From contig NC_092520.1 in NCBI RefSeq assembly GCF_037038585.1, forward strand, positions 5,778,001-5,842,000: a stretch of 64,000 nt of DNA, read 5' to 3'. The position numbers and the translations under genes were made by a program. This document shows, in pieces, positions 46,104 to 58,456 of this stretch. Source of the DNA: Patagioenas fasciata (taxonomy: Eukaryota; Chordata; Aves; Columbiformes; Columbidae). The first letter of the stretch is position 1; every line of letters starts with the position of its first letter. The notes below the pieces were generated by a model. That model did no database searches, was not told the DNA's origin, and worked only from the letters and a program-made list of their open reading frames with translations.

Positions 46104-49100
46104 TTGATGCCAGGGGCCATTTTTTTAAGAGAGGTGCAACAGTTTACGGTGCAGTGCTGCATAAACATTTGAGATGTCACCCTTGTTGATGGGGTTGGGG
46201 AAGAGGGAGTCAAGATTGTTGAGCTGAGTTAGACTTGTCAGATCTGGATCAGTGGCAGCTTCATCTTTCCTGTCATCCTACCTCTAGAAGGAAAGTGACA
46301 TACTTGAAGTTCCATCTCCCATCTGAATTTGTTAAAGGAAAATGTTGTTTTCTGCATCTTTCCTTCTTCAATTTGGTGGAAGACAGAGGAGGAAGGGTAG
46401 AGGCCTCTGCGCCTCGCTGTTGATTTATTTTCTTTAATTCTCTTCCCTGTGAAGTTTTCCAGTACTTGCTCCTGTTGCTGCTCAAAATTCTCTGTGCTGC
46501 AACTGCAATGTATTGACATGATTCACATTTCTTGTTAGGCAATGGTGAACCCATCCAGAATATGTTGAGCCTCCTCCTACAAAAGAAATGAACTGTAGCA
46601 AAGATCACTGCAGCTAATCTGTCTTCAGACTCAGGAAGATTCTTCTGCACCTCTGCATTTCAGAAGATGACCTTTATCAGATGTAAAGTCTACAAATATA
46701 TTTTGACTGTGTAGGGCATACTACGGGTATAGGATTTGATGTACAAATGTAACAGCTCTTCTCCTATCATACATCAGCCAGTACAGCACAGATGCAATGT
46801 CACAGAAAGAAAAGCATAAAGTAGAGAGAACAAACATAAAAACTAGCTTATAACTTGCAAATGGGGAAGAGAAGCCCAAGTAAAACAATTTATACTGAAG
46901 GTCCAATGTGGAGTTAGTCTCCCTAGAGGATGCAAGGGAAGCCAGGAACAATATTATCTCTCTAAACGCAAACATTGTTTGAGAGAGACGGTGCTTCTGC
47001 CATCAGGCCAGCAAGAACAAGAGAGCTCTTTGCTGAATATGCAACTGGGTTTGCTGGTGCAGGAAGCATTGTGCACACTGACGCCCTGGAGCATTGATTT
47101 CATGATCAGGAGACCCTGAGACCTCCTTCAGCTTTCCCATAATGAGTGGATTGAGTGCATTCATCAAACCTGAGATTTCAGGGCTCAAAGTTCAAAAAGC
47201 TACCGGAGGTGAAATCATTCCCTTCCTTCTTCCTTTTCTTGTCCCTTCCAAAAACAACCCCGCCATGCTTTTTTTCTTCACACTTGACTGAAATCACCTG
47301 GGGATCAATTATCTTGCTGGGATGGAAACCATATGCTATTTCATGTTCTTGCATAAGGTTAAGCTGCATATGATGAAACCGATCAATTAAATCTTGTAGG
47401 AAGAGAAGGGAGGGTAAAGCCTGGCCAGGACTTAGTGTTCTCATTTACTGACAACCTAATCCAAGGCATCAGACACATACAGAAATTTACTTGCCCACGA
47501 GGAACACAGGAGAGAAAGTGATGCCAGTGTCATCATAAAATGAAGCTGGGGAACATTACAGTGATGAACGTTAATGTAAACAGGATGGGGACATACACTG
47601 CCAAAGACTGGTAGGAACTGGGCTATGGAAAGGTTGAATTATTTAAAAAAACCCCAAGTTTTCTGTGTGTTCTGTTTTGTTTGTTTGCAGCTTGCAGACT
47701 GCTTTGCACACAGCAGATACCCTGCTGATGTATGTCCATAAAAATACAACCTGTGGTATGGGTCTATGCCTGTCATTTTACTTTAGTCCAGGAACAGTCT
47801 CCTAAAATGCTGGTCTGAGTTTCCAGCCTATCTGGCATGTGAGATTGGTTCTTGTAATTGTGGATGGTTTTCCTTCAAGCTAGAATATGGAATTTTTTTG
47901 TTGTGCTGGTCTGGCAGGGATATAAGAGAAGAAGGCAAAGCAGACATAGAAGTGCTCCATTGAGTCTCACACTCGCAAAATTCCATACACACAAAAAGTG
48001 TAAGTGGACATAAGAGCTACAGCCACACTCAAGTGACTGCAGGGAATTGCTGCAACTGAAACTAAGACCTGTTTACAAATACATTCTTTATACCCCCTAA
48101 GCCAATAACTTTGTTGCCTGTATCACTTAATTTCCTTGTCGAAGAGCAACTCCCTTTTTGACAGTGAAAAACAATAACTGAGAACCACTCAGTTCACAGC
48201 TCCAAAGAGCTTAGGTTGTACCTAGGGTAACATTTCAGTGCAGTTACGCTTCCCCAGCATCTTGCATTTGTAAAGTGTGTTAGTGAAAATAAATGACACT
48301 AACACACACAGATGTCTACTGTTCTGGCTTCAAATAACCCTTCTGGAGAAAGAGGGCTGTATATATATATGGGTGTGCACGTGCGAGGGCATGCATGGGA
48401 AAGCAAAGTGAGCTTTAGTTTTACTCTGAATCCCACCTAAACAAAGATCCTAATGTTATCCCCTGGAATGAGGTAAGAAACATGATCATTTGGTTCCAAG
48501 ACCTGCCTGAAACTACAGTTTTTGTAGACGTAAATGAGCAGCAGCCAAAGTAAGAGAGATCAGATAAACTGCATTTAGAAGTGACGCAGTGAACTGGTAC
48601 GAGGGGAAAGTGCTTTTAGTGATCAATATGAAAACAGGGGGCTTTCATCTAACCACAGTGAGGATGGCAAAGAGGAATCTGGGCAATATAATATGGGATA
48701 AAAGGGTAGACAGCCTCTTATTTCAATCTAAAGACTTAATGATGCTTATTAAAAGGTTGTTACCTGGTTTCATGGAAGAATTATGGCCCTCTACTTCTTT
48801 CTTTAGAATGAATGGCCTGACAAGAAGAGGCAAGTTTCTTTAAGTCCTTGCTAAGGAGGTGCTTTTCACATTTTTCGAACATTGCCAAAAGATCAACTCA
48901 TGCAAACATGCAATTCACACGCATGATTTTTATATGAAGGCCGCTGCCTCTTGTCATACACAATACAATTCATCAGGCAGCACATTCATAAAACAGTACT
49001 TGGGTAATAGGTTATTATGCTTCGATTCATGCAACAATTGTTAAGACTCAGGTCAACTCAATGAGTGAGAGCTCTCAAATCACAAATGCATTTTATGCTT

Positions 49101-49112
49101 AGGAAAATACAT

Positions 49113-49160
49113 TGGACCAAAGTCAAGTCTGGAGGAGACACATTGAAGTCAATGAACTTC
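49113..49160 (+). repeat. Scrap of ancient amniote repeat (GAAGTCAATG core)
   Basis: GGACCAAAGTCAAGTCTGGA, then CATTGAAGTCAATGAACTTC. It resembles the old repeat that carries CCATTGAAGTCAATGGAGTT next to TAAATCTGGAG. The central CATTGAAGTCAATG is itself near-palindromic. Confidence 0.3.
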
Positions 49161-50285
49161 CAGCAGGTGAGCTGGGCTGCACGTTTCTGCTGGGGAAATA
49201 TTTCCATCACTGCAGCACTTCATTATGGCTGTCATTTTCTCTATGAATTATGGCTTTCTTGTCAGATTTACCTCCCCTTCCACTTGAGAACAATCATGTG
49301 GGGAACAGGCCAGCAACAAAAGAAAAACATCCTGGATGTTAATGTAACAGCGACAATGAAGAAAAGGAGCTGGTCTACCTCTTAAACAAGGAGGCAGAAC
49401 CACATGGTACTTGTTCAGCTACAAGAATCCAATCTGTCTGTAGCTGAATATAACAGGCAGCACTGTTTTTCTGGCACTAGATATCAACAAGGTGTTTGAA
49501 CTCACTGTTACTAGATTTTTTTTAGGCTATTTAATGTCCTTTAAAGCCTTATAGTTTTTCAGCAGTTACTAGAAAATACAATTTGGATGAACTAGTGTAT
49601 CATAAAAAAAAATAAAATCTATCAATTAGTTTTTCAACTAGGAAATCCCATATGGCAATCAAATAGAAGTATACAAGGTGCTGGCAATCCCACAGTTCTA
49701 CAGTGAAGAGACATAGGGCAGAGATATGCCCTAGGAGACAGGAGTCCAGAGCAGCAAACTGCTTTTCTTCTTGTTAGATGAATTCATCCCATCAGCATAA
49801 ACCGGACTTTTGTGGGTTATAGAACTGTTTAGGTATAGTTATCTAAAATTATATAAACTGGGTCAAACCTATGAATGGCCATGTTGCTCCTGAATTCCAC
49901 CTGAAGGTGTTTGTCTTACATGTGAAATGTAAATTCTGAGCTAAATCAAACTAGTACCCAGAGTGAGCCCAGCGATCCAAGAGGTAGATTCAAATAATTG
50001 TAAAATGGAGGAAACATTTTCAAGTTAAATATTTTCAGACATTGTGGAACATGTGAGAATGTTCCTTTAGGAATTAACATGGCATAGAATCAAGTGATGA
50101 TCAAATGAATGGAATTAAAGAGCCTTTCCTCTGTTGCCTTCCTTGAATAGTCATTTATGAACCAGAAAGTAAATGCATAAAAAATCTTAAGTCACAACCA
50201 ATCACCCCAGCAAAACTTTTACACTCACCTCACACTACTAAATAGCTTAAAAGCCAGAACTGGAGATCAAATCCAACTTTACTGG

Positions 50286-50345
50286 AACAAATTGTGCTTT
50301 GTATTACATTGGTGCAGTGTCACAGAAGTCAATGAGATATGACCT
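50286..50345 (+). repeat. Scrap of ancient amniote repeat (GAAGTCAATG core)
   Basis: ACAAATTGTGCTTTGTATTA, CATTGGTGCAGTG and CAGAAGTCAATGAGATATGA occur in the same order as AAATTCTGCTCTCAGTTACA, CTGGTGTAA and TGAAGTCAATGGAGTTA in the remembered repeat. Diverged but colinear over about 60 nt. Confidence 0.4.
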
Positions 50346-50989
50346 TCGCAACTAATGAAAAGGGTCCACTAAATTTGTCCTAACCAGCTTGGCTGCAGAG
50401 CCAATTTGCACGTTCTATGCACAACCTCTTGTTCCTTCTCTTAGGATAAACAGAAAATTTTCATTTAAAATATAATTTCATGAATGTGAGAAACACACTT
50501 TCACAGTGAATCCTCCTGGCAATAAAGACAATACAGAGGAAACTATAGACCACATTTGCATGAAAACTGATATAACTTGATGAGCTCGACTCAAAGTCCT
50601 TTCACTGTGAGATCCTTTTATAAAGTAGCAGGTTTACTACGACGTATAGGAGCTGAGCAAGCATTTTAGAGCATTGACCACTGCAGCCTCAGTTATTGCC
50701 TGTGTGACTGCAGAGCAGCCATGAAGGAGGTCCTCATCCTTTTCCTCCTTCCCATCCAGATCACATCTGATCCCAGCTCTGCATATGACAGCAGGGTAAA
50801 GAAATTCCTGAGATTCTCACACATAGAATTTATGTCATGACAGACATTAATGTGATGATTCTGTCAAACAAACATTTAGAAAATGACTATAGAAATGAGT
50901 TTGTTTATTCTTTAAGTAACAGATTCAGTTGACAAGGGGAAGGAGGGAGGCAGTGAAAATAATGAGAAATTAATATAGCTATCATTACC

Positions 50990-51250
50990 CATAAATATTT
51001 AAGTAGATTAACAGATTATGAGATAAAAAAGCAAATGGAGCTTCCATAGTTTAAGGTTCTAATAGCATTAAGGTTCTATTTCCTGTCAACTTGTTGTAAG
51101 TTAATTGCCATTAATTTTTCATAGCTAAATAGCGGATGAGATTCCTGTATTATTGCCCATACACTCTAGCTGTGAAGGGAGGCCAATGTAAAACAGTGAA
51201 AAAGAAATAATTGAAATTACAGCTGGAAGAGCCTTATTAATCCATATTCT
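50990..51250. promoter_or_regulatory. Candidate conserved non-coding element
   Basis: Dense ATTA/TAAT cores, TTAATTGCCATTAATTTTTC near 51099-51118 and AATAATTGAAATTACAGC near 51206-51223. The mix resembles developmental enhancers near gene deserts. Only motif content supports it. Confidence 0.17.
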
Positions 51251-51888
51251 TGCCGCTCCAAATTCTTTTCTATCATGGAGTATCTGATGAAGTATCCCAC
51301 TCAAACAAGGTTTAAAGTCACTCAGTGATTTAGAATGTTTTACTGCTAATTGACTAAATTATTTTTTTAGTGAAACCTCTCAGCAAGGAGTCTATAAGTA
51401 TTGATTGCTATATGTCCATACCCAATAAGAAATATATTCTCTATTAGAAAGGCGTTTTAACTCAGTCCAAGTGACAGAGCTTATCCTTTCTTTTCAATGC
51501 AAACAGCTAACTGCTTCCTTCCCATTTTTAGCATTGATACTACTTTATTCAGTAAATACTGAGGAGCTTGTTCAAACTACGTTCTTTAGATATCTGACTT
51601 TGGCATCTTGAATACTTTTCTGCTGAATAGAAAATTGTATATGTGTAGTGCATCAGCTAAAAGGCAATTCATAAACCTCTGTGTTGAACAACAAGCAGAA
51701 GGTGACAGAAAATCACAAGGAGTTAATGTTAATGTTTATTTCCCAGAGTAGTTCAGAAAAATAACTTCATGCAAGGTCATCATGATATGTATAATACAAC
51801 TAGCAATAAACCGGTGACACTTGCAGGAAACTGCATGTCATCAAATACACAAAATGCACAGTATCTGAAAACATGGGTTACTGAATCT

Positions 51889-51909
51889 CATTTCATTTCA
51901 TTTCATTTT
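51889..51909 (+). repeat. (CATTT)n, 4 units
   Basis: Four perfect CATTT units, followed by TAATAATGAC. Confidence 0.9.
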
Positions 51910-52119
51910 AATAATGACAAAAGTTACTTGTAACAAATGCCAGAACAAATTAAGTTCTGATTAACTTTTTCATGCTGACATTGCCTTATAATTATGTAAA
52001 TGTCTTTTATGATATACTTTGGGAAATTCTTTAAGTCATGCTGCAACAGGAATGTTTTCCTGCTTTGCAGGTCAAATTTTCTTTAGTCTAACATAATCCC
52101 ATCCTGCCTGTCTTTGTCA

Positions 52120-52620
52120 CCTTGGGATAAGAAAAACAATCTTTTTTCTTTATCCTTTCAGTGCATGACTTTCTTTTTCCTACCAAGTCAGGTTGCTCAG
52201 CCCCTTAATGATTTTTGCTGCTGTTCTTGGAATTCCCTTCAATTTGTCAACATCCAACACTAGATTCAAGGTGCAATCTCATCACTGCTGTATAGCAAGA
52301 AAATCACCTCCCTGTGGACAGAGGAATGAAGACTCTGCACGTACAGATGCAAATCACACCACCCCTTTTTTGTCATTCTCTAGCGTTCCAGCATGCATAT
52401 ATATTATTTGCTGTCTGCTAAAACCCCAAGGTCTCCTTTGACATTTCTGCTTTCCAGGTATCTTTGTCTGACTTAATAACTGTGCTTTAGATTATTTCCC
52501 TCTCAGATTTATTAGCCTACATTTTTCTAGGTCAAATCTCATTTTGTTACTTGAAGCACGTATTTCTGACATCTCCCGTTCTCATTCTACTATTTCCTGG
52601 TAATTAAACAAAGCTTATTA
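52120..52620 (-). mobile_element. Very degraded CR1/L3-like fragment
   Basis: The plus strand reads in order: CCCCTTAATGATTTTTGCTG, CTTCAATTTGTCAACATCCA, GCTAAAACCCCAAGGTCTCC, CATTTCTGCTTTCCAGGTAT, and AGCCTACATTTTTCTAGGTC. This matches the order of landmarks in the reverse complement of old CR1/L3 elements (CTTTAATCATTCTTGTGGCT, CTCCAATTTATCAACATCC, ACCCCCAAATCTTTTTCAG, CTGCTTCCCAGGATA, TTTGTTCCTAGATG). It may extend to about 52830. There is no coding capacity. Old insertions of this age usually predate modern bird orders. Confidence 0.55.
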
Positions 52621-55600
52621 TTTTGAGGCACAAGCTGGAAGGCCTTTATGAAGATTTGGATAAGAATTGATCAGAGTAGTTCAGTCCTTTTATCCTTTTA
52701 TGTCTTGCTCTGATCCTACTGAGTGCTACACCCTTGTTCATTGCTAGGAAACTCATATTTTTTTATCAGTGGGGCTGACTGTACAGATGCCAAAAGACAG
52801 CCCTGGATAACTCTCCTATCTTTGCATGCTAGGCAGAAAGACAAATGTGACTCTTCTACCTAACTTTTGGTGTCTACAGTGTAGACAATCCACACCAGAA
52901 ATAGCCTAAGCTCTCCCATAGTCAATGGAATTTTAAAAAATGGATGTGTTCAAGTTACAACTAGTCTCATTCTGAAACAGACATCAAAACCAAGTTTAAC
53001 AAACTACACCCTGGAAGTGTTTGTTTCTTGTCAATGAACATGGAGAGAGCCCACTAGACCTAACTGTAGATACGTAAACAGCTATAGACAACTGTAGACC
53101 CTTGTGGACATCTTCATTGACTGGTTTCATAATTTCCACTTTCATTTTTTTTCTAACTACTAAAATGTAAAAGTGTAACAGCTTCTTTAGATTCAGTTCT
53201 CTTTTCTTCCACATCATAAAGTTTTTTCTCTGTGTAATTTAGGGATATTTTTGATGATCTGTGTTTAACAGTGGGTTTTACCCAGCAGATGTCTAGAAAG
53301 TTTAAGTACTACACGAATACTATATCCTGTATAGTATTCATCTAAGGAATATACATTTCTTTCATTTCAAGGCCTGCAACAGGTGCCTACTGATGTGTTT
53401 TAGCCTTTGTAATTTAATCCAAAGTATTCCATTATTCTGCTATTCATTGTCAAATTCAAGCTTCTTTAATCTATAACAAACTTAAGAAGTTAAGGTGAAA
53501 TTCTAATTACAACCTGGCTTCTCAAACACTGCAATGGCATAATCCCTGAATCCCATTAAATCTACCAAACATGAAGATACTTGCTCACCATATGATACTG
53601 TACATCAAGTTTATTTCAACAAGAGAAATCTCTTTAAGTTTTATTATAGAAATAACTATGAATTTTATTGTTTGTTTAACTACATGGAACATTCCATAAA
53701 GATCAGAAACCTTAATTACACTCCTCTACCTAATCCTCAAGGGAATTCATTGGAATGGAATCTTAAATCCTTTTCTTCCGGTTCTAGACATGGGTCTTTT
53801 GTTATCTATTGGCATTTCCCACCCATACTTTTTAGAAGGAATCCCATGTATTAAGTAGCTCTACAAGTCAGTGGGTTCCTGTTTTGTTGCTAGTCTCAAA
53901 AAATTATGTTTACAAGGTAAGTTGCATATTTTTTTAACATCCAAAATGTTGCAGTGACAGCAACAAATAACTTACTAATATGTGGTGCTAAAATGAACAA
54001 AGACTATGCAGAAACAATGTCTTATTTAGGAGGTTTGTTCCCTCTTTTTTACCACTGTGTTGCTATTGATTTCAGTGATAATCTTTATTGTATATCTGTC
54101 TTTGCAGTTCCAATATGGATGCAAACTAGACTCTGTTCCTGTGCATGTCTCCTCAAAATAACTGTTAATTATGCTCCAAATAATTATACTGATACAAACC
54201 AGTCTGCAGTGCAGGGGGTTGACTACCTATCAATGAGTACATCATTTTAAGAGGAAGCATTTACCTGGGGATAATCAAGGGGAAATTATCCTTTTAAAAC
54301 ATCTTTCATTCAGAAAGATTGGAAGACTCCTGCTCAACTGTGAGACACCCTGCCATGTTTGAAAAAGGTCCCTAATTTAGGCCAGTTTATGACTCTGTAC
54401 CAGATTGACCTTCAAAATGAAAAGTATAGGACTAAGTGAAAGCAGTGATGTTCATTTTTTTTATTTAATTGTAACTCTAAAGCAAAATTAATGACAGAGC
54501 AAAGCATCCAAAGGCAGGTCGGAACATCTCCTTGAATTAATTAACAGTAGAATCACTGATAGTATATTAGAAACAATGCTTTTATTACTGCAAGTGGCCA
54601 CTCTGTAGGAAACTACTTCAGTAGTTCAAAATTTTCCATGTGAGAGTGAAACCCAGCATCTCCCCATTAATGCTAGTGTACTCTGGGTGGTGTGGGCAGT
54701 CAGTCAGACTTACGAGAATTTTATTAAAGGGACAAGTTTTTCCAGACTTTGGCTGTTTCTCAAGGAGTAAACATCACTGGAGACCAGAATAAAGACCATG
54801 ATGTCCCACGGGACTAAGACATGGGTGGGATTCATGAAAAGGATACACAGAGCATGTTTATATCCCCGCCTTGTGCTACTGAAACTCCCAACAACATGAG
54901 TGCGATACAAGAGAGATCATCCCACAGAAAAATGCAATTTTGATTAAATTTCTCATACAATAATTCAACAGTTTTCAAGCAAATGTTTCAGAAGAAAGCA
55001 TAAAAGATGGGGATGTTTCAGTGCTTTTAAAACTAGAATAATTAAACCAACTAATGTACTTGCATTGGACAGCAGGACATGCTCATTATTTGTAGATTCT
55101 GACTGTAAAATACATATATCTGTAGACAATATTTTTCTCTCAGGTATAAAACCTAAATATGGTTGATCTTGAATAATCAAGATTAGAGAAAAATTTTGAA
55201 TACTAAAGATTAGAAGCCTGCAGTAATCTTCATGAGCTGTTCTAGGAGGCTTTGGAGACGTGATTGTACAGTCCTTAATTTGGATTAATTTGGATCTTAA
55301 CTAGTATTGCTTCTTCATATGCTAACAAGGAAATTCCTCTTACAATAAATGGTTTCTCAGACTTAGATGAAGAGTTGATAGAAATGATTTTTTTTTTCCC
55401 CAAAGAAAATGGCAAAGTGGTAAAGCATAGGTGGTTCTGGGTAGAGCACAATATTTGGTGAGGAATACATAACCATATGGCACCATAAATATATAATACT
55501 CTACCAAACTGAAAGTGGGCATGAGAGCATAAGGATAATTTTTTCTTGTGTTTGAATATTTCTACCTCACAGGCTAAAATAGAATTGGATTAAATCTACT

Positions 55601-58102
55601 TTCTGTTTTTCAAATGTATTTTATAAAAATGGATAATTTCTCAATATTTATTGCAATTTTTCTACTTTTTTTTTTTTTTTTTTTTTTTTTTGAGGCAAAC
55701 CAAAAAAAGGAAAGGAAAAAAAAAAGAACGAACCAGCAACACAGATTTTTGGAACTCCTGCAGCTAACTGAAAAAAATTAAATAAATTGGGATGCCAAAC
55801 AATAAAGCCAATAATGTCAGTAATTATTGTAACAGACATGATGAAGTAGTCTTGCAAGTGGGTGTCTGTTGCCATTTCAAAACCACAAAGAAGTAGGCTG
55901 CCAATACTGCTAAGTGAAAGGAAACAAATACACATGCAACTTCTCGGCACTGAATAGTAACTGGTATTTATTGCATTTAAGCTCATTTTATCTGACTTTT
56001 CATTTAATTTTACTTTGCTTCTCATAGAGTGCATTAAATTAAATATTTACTATCTTGGTTAGGATGTCAAGGCACACTTTACTGTCTTATTAGATTACTG
56101 AACAGCAGTTCATGTAGGAATTATTTAGGGTTGCTCGAGGGTGGAGAATTAAATGTGATGGGGTGAAATTAGAAAAGGAAGAAGAATAGACAGTTAATCC
56201 AGTCATATCCAGAAAACTGTAAACCACTTCCCAGGGAAGAACTAGATATTTCCTTCCTTCAGATTTGCTCAAATAGACTGCGTGGACAGCAAGTATTCAA
56301 TAATAAGCACAATCACTTCCCAGAGCTTTAAACCCCTGGAAAAGTGTTAATATTAAAAGGAATTAATCATCTACAAGTGAAAAGATCATAACTCTCAGAA
56401 ACTCATGCCTCATCTCTTTTACCCTGGTGCTCCATCAGCTACCAGAATCCAACATCTGAAGAGCTCCACCACTTAATTGCTCTTTTTCATGATGCAGAGC
56501 CAGTAGTAGATAAAACTTTCTCAGAGATAGGTGTTTCTGCTCTGTTAGTCACTGGGATTCTTCTATAACTGGGCACTGAGAGCCACCTCCAGAAAATTAT
56601 TTTCTTTCTCTGTATTACTGATACAGGAGGCCCAAGTGATTCCTCTAGGAACAACTGCACTGGGTTGGACCAGTGACTCATCAAGTCAAGTGACCAACAT
56701 GAACATCTAAAAAAACAGTAAGAAAACAGGCAAGCATACTGAGATTTAAGTCTGATGAATATTCTCCCAAACTCCCACAAATTGTGACTCAGGGACCTCT
56801 TCTGTCAGGGAAAGAGATGCTGTGATTAACAGCTTTCAAAGGATGTTTCTTCATGAAGTTGTTTAAAAAATCCACAACCTGCTAGATAACTGGTCTTTAG
56901 ATGGCTAATATCAGCAAGAAGCAACTCACTCTCTAACCCCTGTATTTTATCAGTATTCTAGAGTAATTTTGCTTATTTACTCCTGATGAAATTGGACAGT
57001 ACCTTCTTCTTCCACAGGAGAAGAAAGCCACGATGTCATAAGAACTGTCAGCCTGAATATTGCCCAGTGCCCTCTGTGAGGAAGGATGGTGGGATATCTC
57101 CCTGGGAGAGACTGGGTCGTGTGGTCAGATTACTTGCAGGGGGAGCAGAGTAACTGAAGATTAAAGGCTGGAGAAGGAACTGAGGGATAAGGGGAATGAA
57201 AAAAAGATGTAATTCCTTTCTACCCAGCGAACGACCATAGTTTCCAGGTGTGGCTTGAAGCCAGGAGTCTCTTCCAAGTGCACCTCTGAACTTGGTCCAC
57301 CACACTTCCCAGGAGGTTAATCTCATTAAACTACTCCTAATATTTTATTGAAAATTGATAGCTTGTTCTGTTGATCTATTAACTCCTACTCCATACAGTA
57401 GCTGTCTTTTAAATCATGGATTGGAGGCTTTCCCAATTTTCAACTTCTGAAACTTACCCAGTTGTCATATAATTACTATTTTCTCCCACACTTGCTTACA
57501 ATAGACCTGTTTTATGCTTGTTTATTTTGCTGCTGTGGATTTATTTTGATCCCAATGGAATGCTGTCATGGCATGAATAATATCTTCAAAACAGCAACCA
57601 CAATCCCATCTATCATCACAAAAACTCTCAGAAAAGAGCAGTACAGCTCTACTGTTCTTCTGTGAACTACTGGACCAATTCTCGTTGTATTTTCTCCCAA
57701 ATTCAGCATCGCTTTCCCTGTGATTATAGGAAAACACCAGGAAAGCTCTGCCAGAAAATACGGGAAGAGTTGGATTTTTAGTGCAGATAAACAGTCACTA
57801 TTACACAATGAAGACCACTACAGTGTAACCACTTTTTAAAGTTATTCTAGGGAGAGAGATGGAATGGGATTTTCTTTAAGAAGCTTATTTTTTCTTTGCT
57901 ATTTTGCATCAAGTTCAGTATAAATCAACAGAAAATATGTCTTTGTGCTTGTAACAGAAGATGAGAACTCCACTGTAGATTCTTCACCAAGACGCTTAGT
58001 CAGCTCTCAGTTTTCTCACTTGTAAATATATATCCATGGAAGTGGTCAATGCCATGCTCTTGGGTGGACCAACCCCTGCAACCCTCACCCAAAAGCTATT
58101 GA
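52621..58102. other. Unique or unrecognisable DNA, no gene seen
   Basis: AT-rich. The first 200 bp may continue the CR1/L3-like copy. It contains a 26-nt T run at 55666-55691 and a TACAAG-GTAAGT donor-like site at 53911-53922 with a weak TTGTTGCTAG 23 nt upstream. Open frames are short and unrecognised. Confidence 0.5.
55666..55691 (+). repeat. Poly-T run of 26
   Basis: Twenty-six consecutive T, equal to poly-A on the minus strand. The sequence below it on the plus strand (its downstream side on minus) has no recognisable target-site duplication partner. A retrocopy tail on the minus strand is possible but its body is not recognised. Confidence 0.95.
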
Positions 58103-58456
58103 GAAGGACGCTGTGGCAAAACACCAGCTCATGTTGATCTTGTAATCTGGTTGTACAGACTTACGATCCCGTTGGCCAAATACCTGTCTGATGGGATGAA
58201 TCCTGAGCAGGTCACGGTGAGGGTCTTAGCACTGAAGACCAAGAATATCTGTTACCGAATGATTCTGGGGGAAGCTGGAGAAGACGTGCTGTGGGGACTA
58301 AAAGAAATCGATGGAAGTAGCGAGGGGAAAAAAGTGAGACGCCAAAGGCAAGAAAAAGAAAGAAAAGCAATAGTTTTAAACTACCAAAATGCCCAATCAG
58401 CTGTAGTTTGCAGCTCTGTCAGATACTTAAAATCCATTTCGAAGCGTCAAAGCTGA
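58103..58456 (+). other. Unassigned open frame with many CpG
   Basis: Open for 117 codons before TGA at 58454-58456, with no strong start (first ATG codes within GMNPEQVTVRV). The first half keeps several CpG (ACGATCCCG, CACGGTG, ACCGAATG, GACGTGC, ATCGATG, AGCGAGG) in a CpG-poor neighbourhood. Peptide pieces such as LAKYLSDGMNPEQVTVRVLA look protein-like. The last third is Lys/Arg/Gln/Glu-rich. No family recognised. AAAAAA-GTGAGA near 58329-58341 could be a donor. Confidence 0.17.

Larger units (their letters stand above)
44595..52119. other. Unique non-coding DNA, no gene seen
   Basis: About 7.5 kb. It includes the 182-codon minus-strand frame 45555-46103, which is unrecognised and lies in less AT-rich sequence than most of the window. 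Two scraps of the GAAGTCAATG-type ancient repeat lie at 49113-49160 and 50286-50345. A possible conserved element lies at 50990-51250, and (CATTT)n at 51889-51909. No exon or RNA gene identified. Confidence 0.5.

Noticed and set aside
53894..53916. 23-nt microexon before a TACAAG-GTAAGT donor
   Set aside because: The upstream TTGTTGCTAG acceptor is weak and the segment is too short to judge.
56640..56710. GGGTTGGACCAGTGACTCAT resembling an old repeat (GGGTCAGACCAGTGGTCCAT)
   Set aside because: Only about 20 nt align by eye; may be chance.
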